From contig NC_083590.1 in assembly GCF_027579695.1 (NCBI RefSeq), positions 16,879,446-16,943,445 on the forward strand: 64,000 nucleotides of DNA. The letters run 5' to 3'. Below, piece after piece: positions 61,160 through 64,000 of this stretch. The position numbers and the translations under genes are program-made. Below the pieces are notes generated by a model. That model had not been told where the DNA came from. It ran no database searches and worked only from the letters and a program-made list of their open reading frames with translations. Source of the stretch: Neoarius graeffei (Eukaryota > Chordata > Actinopteri > Siluriformes > Ariidae). Position 1 is the stretch's first letter. Each line of letters opens with the position of its first letter.

Positions 61160-61586
61160 GTGCTGTCTGTACTAGTGCACAAGACAGTAGTAAGAGCAGC
61201 GATGTTGGACGGTTTGGAGACAGAAAGACAGGAGGCGGAGCTGAAGATGCTGAGATTTTCATTTGAGTGACAAAGTTGGACAGGATTAGAAATGAGTAGG
61301 TCTGTTAGAGGGACAGGACATGTTGGACGGCTTGGAGACAAAGCGAGAGAGGTGAGACTGAGATGGTTTGGACACGTACAGAGGAGATCCAGGGTGTGTT
61401 GTATTGGGGAAAGAGTGCTGGAGATGGAGCTGCAGGTAGAAGGAAAAGAGGAAGAGTAAAGATGAGATTTATGGGTGCGGTGAAGGAGGACACGAGGACG
61501 GTTGGTGTGATGGAAAAAGATCTGGAGGGACGTTATCTGTTGTGGCGGCCCCTAACGGGAACAGCCAGAAGAAGAAGAAGGGTTCT
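61160..61586 (+). mobile_element. LINE 3' fragment, same family as 44553-45036
   Basis: GTTTGGAGACAGAAAGACAG, TTGGACAGGATTAGAAATGA, GGTGCGGTGAAGGAGGACAC, GGCGGCCCCTAACGGGAACAGCCAGAAGAAGAAGAAG. Frames are broken. Confidence 0.75.
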
Positions 61587-61847
61587 GTCTGATTGATAAT
61601 TATAAATGATGTAACTCTGAATGTTTGGATTTTTTGTTCGATTATAATGTTAGATGTTTTCTGTTCTAACCGAGAGAGAGAGCACATTTCACACAGGATG
61701 TGTGAAAAAATGAATGATTTTCCATAGTGGTCGACTGTTTCCGCACGGCAATACCGTATACGGTTTGTTCGCCTGGAAGAGTGAAGGCCAACTCCAAGAC
61801 ACGTGAACCCATCCATTACCATCTTGAACACCTTAGAAGGAGAGTGG

Positions 61848-61876
61848 AGATGGATGGATGGATGGATGGATGGATA
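61848..61876 (+). repeat. (GATG)n microsatellite
   Basis: GATGGATGGATGGATGGATGG followed by ATAGATCGATCGATTG. Confidence 0.85.
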
Positions 61877-62082
61877 GATCGATCGATTGATTCCTCCTAC
61901 CCAAGCTGGGAAATTGTCATGTTACAGCAGCATGCTATCAGACGTGTGAAAAGAAAGATGCTGTACAACATGAAATAGAATAAAAAAAATCCCAAGAACA
62001 AATCGACTATACAATATACAGACAAAAACATAATGATAAAAAAAGAATGTGTGTGCATTAATAGTGCTTAAAAAAAAAAACA

Positions 62083-62234
62083 CGAGTTGGCCTTGTGGTT
62101 AGCGTGTCCGCCTTTCAATCGGGAGATTGCGAGTTCTACTTACAGTCGGGTCGTACCAAAGACCATCATAAAAATGGTACTTGCTGCCGTCTGGCAAGGC
62201 ACGCTGCGATACAGATGTGTGAACAGGAAGTCAA
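62083..62234 (+). mobile_element. tRNA-derived SINE (family C), 5' part
   Basis: GAGTTGGCCTTGTGGTTAGC, GTCCGCCTTTCAATCGGGAG, GATTGCGAGTTCTAC with A-box-like and eroded B-box sequences; body AAGACCATCATAAAAATGGT. It resumes at 63038. Confidence 0.7.
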
Positions 62235-63037
62235 AGGCCGAATCCCATTTCACCCCTTGGACCAACCCCTTGGCCCTTCCCCTCCATTTTGCGTGTTCAC
62301 GTGAAGGGGTAGGGGTATCCCAATCCTAGTTAACGCGGAGGGGTAGGGGAAGGGGGAGGGCTTCTGTACCCCTCCAAACGGAGATTTTCCTGGAGCTGAC
62401 TCCGAACGAAGGGGTTTGAGTGATTTCCCACAATGCCATGCGGATTTCAGCGAGATTTCATGCGGATTTCAGAAAGATGGCGGTTCCCGCGGCGAAAGAT
62501 TGTCATAAATGTATTTTCTCCATTATTTACGTGTTTTAAGTTGTTATCCAGAGGAAACACGCCGCTTGATTCGCTTTCGAGCTGAGAATGAGCAGCGATT
62601 TCTGAAATCCAAGCTGCTGCTAAAAAGCTTTGGGAGTGAGTATTGTTTTCGGTTGCTTGACTGCGTACGTTTTGTTCTGTTATTCTCGCTTTTATTGTTT
62701 ACATGAGTGTTCTGACACCTCATTCTGTCGGATGTGGTGCACGAAGCGCCAAAGATATCCCATTCAGTGGTGTTAGTTAACAAATCACACCCTGCCAGCA
62801 GAAATTTCTGGTTCTGGCTCTGACTGTAGCGGCTGGTCGCAGCCAGTGACGCATTTGGTCGCGTTTTGCTAACGTAAACGCTGACGGAGCTACGCGATGA
62901 CGTATGCGATCGTTGAAGGGCTATCCCAATACGTAGGGGTTGAATTTCAAGCCCTATCCCTTGTAGCTCAGTTTCAAGGGGAAGGGCCAAGGGGAAGGGG
63001 GAGGGGTAGGGGTAGAAATTAGAATTGGGATTGGGCC
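62235..63037. mobile_element. MITE inserted in SINE C
   Basis: GGCCGAATCCCATTTCACCC and, in reverse complement, GGCCCAATCCCAATTCTAATT. The SINE continues in order across it. AA (perhaps AAA/AAG) is duplicated. The ends are rich in GGGGAAGGG/CCCCTTCCC. Confidence 0.7.
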
Positions 63038-63200
63038 AAGCTCTTGTGGTTACCAGAGGACCCGCCCCCCCCCCCCGCCCCCCCCCCCCCCCCCCGTAAC
63101 CCTAGCTATGTAATAGGCGAGAGGCCGAGGGCTACGGAAACGGAGATCGGCGCCGCCCTATGCGCCACATGGCGTGGGGAGGACTTTGATTTGATAAAAG
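63038..63200 (+). mobile_element. SINE C, 3' part
   Basis: TTGTGGTTACCAGAGGACC, GTAACCCTAGCTATGTAATA, GGCGAGAGGCCGAGGGCTAC, GCGCCACATGGCGTGGGGAG, ending ACTTTGATTTGAT. A C-rich run at 63065-63095 falls inside. Confidence 0.7.
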
Positions 63201-63264
63201 TGCTAAAAACAAGAATTGTGATAAGATTAAAAACTGCAAAAGTGGCAGCGCTGAACAGAAGATA

Positions 63265-64000
63265 CACTGGATATAAAAAAGTGCGCACACCTCTGTTAAA
63301 CTGATATATATTTTTTTTTACATCAGAAAAACCTATGAGACGACGATAAATAATTTCAAAACTTTTCCCATCTTTAATGCGACCTATAACCTGTACAATT
63401 CAATTAAAAATCAAACAAATCTGTTGGGGGGGAAGTAAAAAAACGTACAATAAGCTGGTTGCATAAGTGTGCACACCCTTAAACTAATACTTTGTTGAAG
63501 CCCCTTTTGATTTAATTACAGCATTCAGTCTTTTTGGGTCGGAGTCCATCAGTCTGCCACATCTAGACTTGGCGATATTTGCCCACTCTTCCCTGCAAAA
63601 GCGCTCCAGATCTGTCAGATTGTGAGGGTGTGTCTTGTGCACAGCCCTCTTCAGGTCACCCCACAGATTTCCGGCTGGGCCGTTCCAAAACTTTTTTGGG
63701 GGTCGTTGTCGTGCTGAAAGATGAAATTCCTCTTCAGCTTTCTAGCAGACCCCTGAAGGTTTTGGGCCAAAATTGACTGGTATTTAGAACTGTTCATAAT
63801 TCCCTCCACCTTGACTAAAGCCTCTGGTCCAGCTGAAGAAAAACAACCTCAAGACGTGATGCTGCCACCACCATGCTTCACCGTGGGTATGGGGTTCTTT
63901 TGGTGATGCGCAGTGTTGTTTTTGCGTCAAACATACCTTCTGGAATTGTGGCCAAAAAGTTCAACCTTGGTTTCATCAGACCAGAACACATTTTCCCACA
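63265..64000 (-). mobile_element. Tc1-like transposon, cut by the window edge
   Basis: Starts after TA at 63263-63264 with CACTGGATATAAAAAAGTGCGCACACC. The minus-strand coding trace includes KHGGGSIT, FSSAGPEALVKVEGIMN and NENVFWSDETKVE-like sequence near the right edge, with breaks. It is a third Tc1 family in the window. Confidence 0.75.

Noticed and set aside
61469-61831. 120-aa minus ORF at 61469-61831
   Set aside because: It overlaps a LINE fragment in antisense and shows no domain.

Overview
This window looks like nuclear DNA of a teleost fish. It has short conserved exons separated by long introns, and the introns are packed with fish-type DNA transposons (Tc1/mariner, hAT, TTAA-flanked Kolobok/piggyBac-like, TAA-flanked Harbinger-like, pogo-like), tRNA-derived SINEs, LINE 3' ends, a Penelope-like tail and one complete Ty3/gypsy element. 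The SINE families suggest an otophysan, perhaps a catfish; that is recognition from memory, not proof.

Two host genes are supported, both on the + strand. (1) An SP100/SP110/SP140-family nuclear body protein runs from 5276 to 36996. It can be assembled from 14 exons whose phases all join, giving 558 codons plus a stop, with the order HSR, degenerate SAND, canonical SAND, PHD, bromodomain. An interferon-response-like motif, an ETS motif and a GC box lie about 200 bp upstream. (2) The first four coding exons of CDC27/APC3, the TPR scaffold of the anaphase-promoting complex, lie between 43008 and 60839; the gene runs off the right edge.

Layout: 1-4975 is a LINE fragment split by an hAT element, followed by a truncated Tc1. 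5000-5434 holds the promoter and exon 1 of the SP gene. 5435-16339 is a very long intron 1 with a THAP-bearing TTAA element, SINEs, three Tc1/mariner elements and a MITE inside a SINE. 16340-27803 holds exons 2-13 among SINEs, satellites and MITEs. 26345-36915 is dominated by repeats in inverted orientation around the bromodomain exon, a Crypton-like pseudogene, and an antisense chromodomain LTR retrotransposon of Tf1/sushi type (29814-35243). An 820-bp CT-rich tract then leads into the last exon. 37000-42750 is intergenic and repeat-rich (Tc1 MITE, hairpin MITE, Penelope GIY-YIG end, a TIR element with a YqaJ/SWIM-type ORF, SINE). 42750-64000 is CDC27, with nested transposon stacks in each intron.

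I found no CRISPR array, operon or bacterial feature. No clearly new biological system is visible. The most notable signals are the two-SAND gene with its unusual splice sites, the inverted repeats around its bromodomain exon, the self-priming signal of the LTR element, and TIR elements carrying accessory protein fragments (THAP, YqaJ/SWIM, MADF, PIP box).
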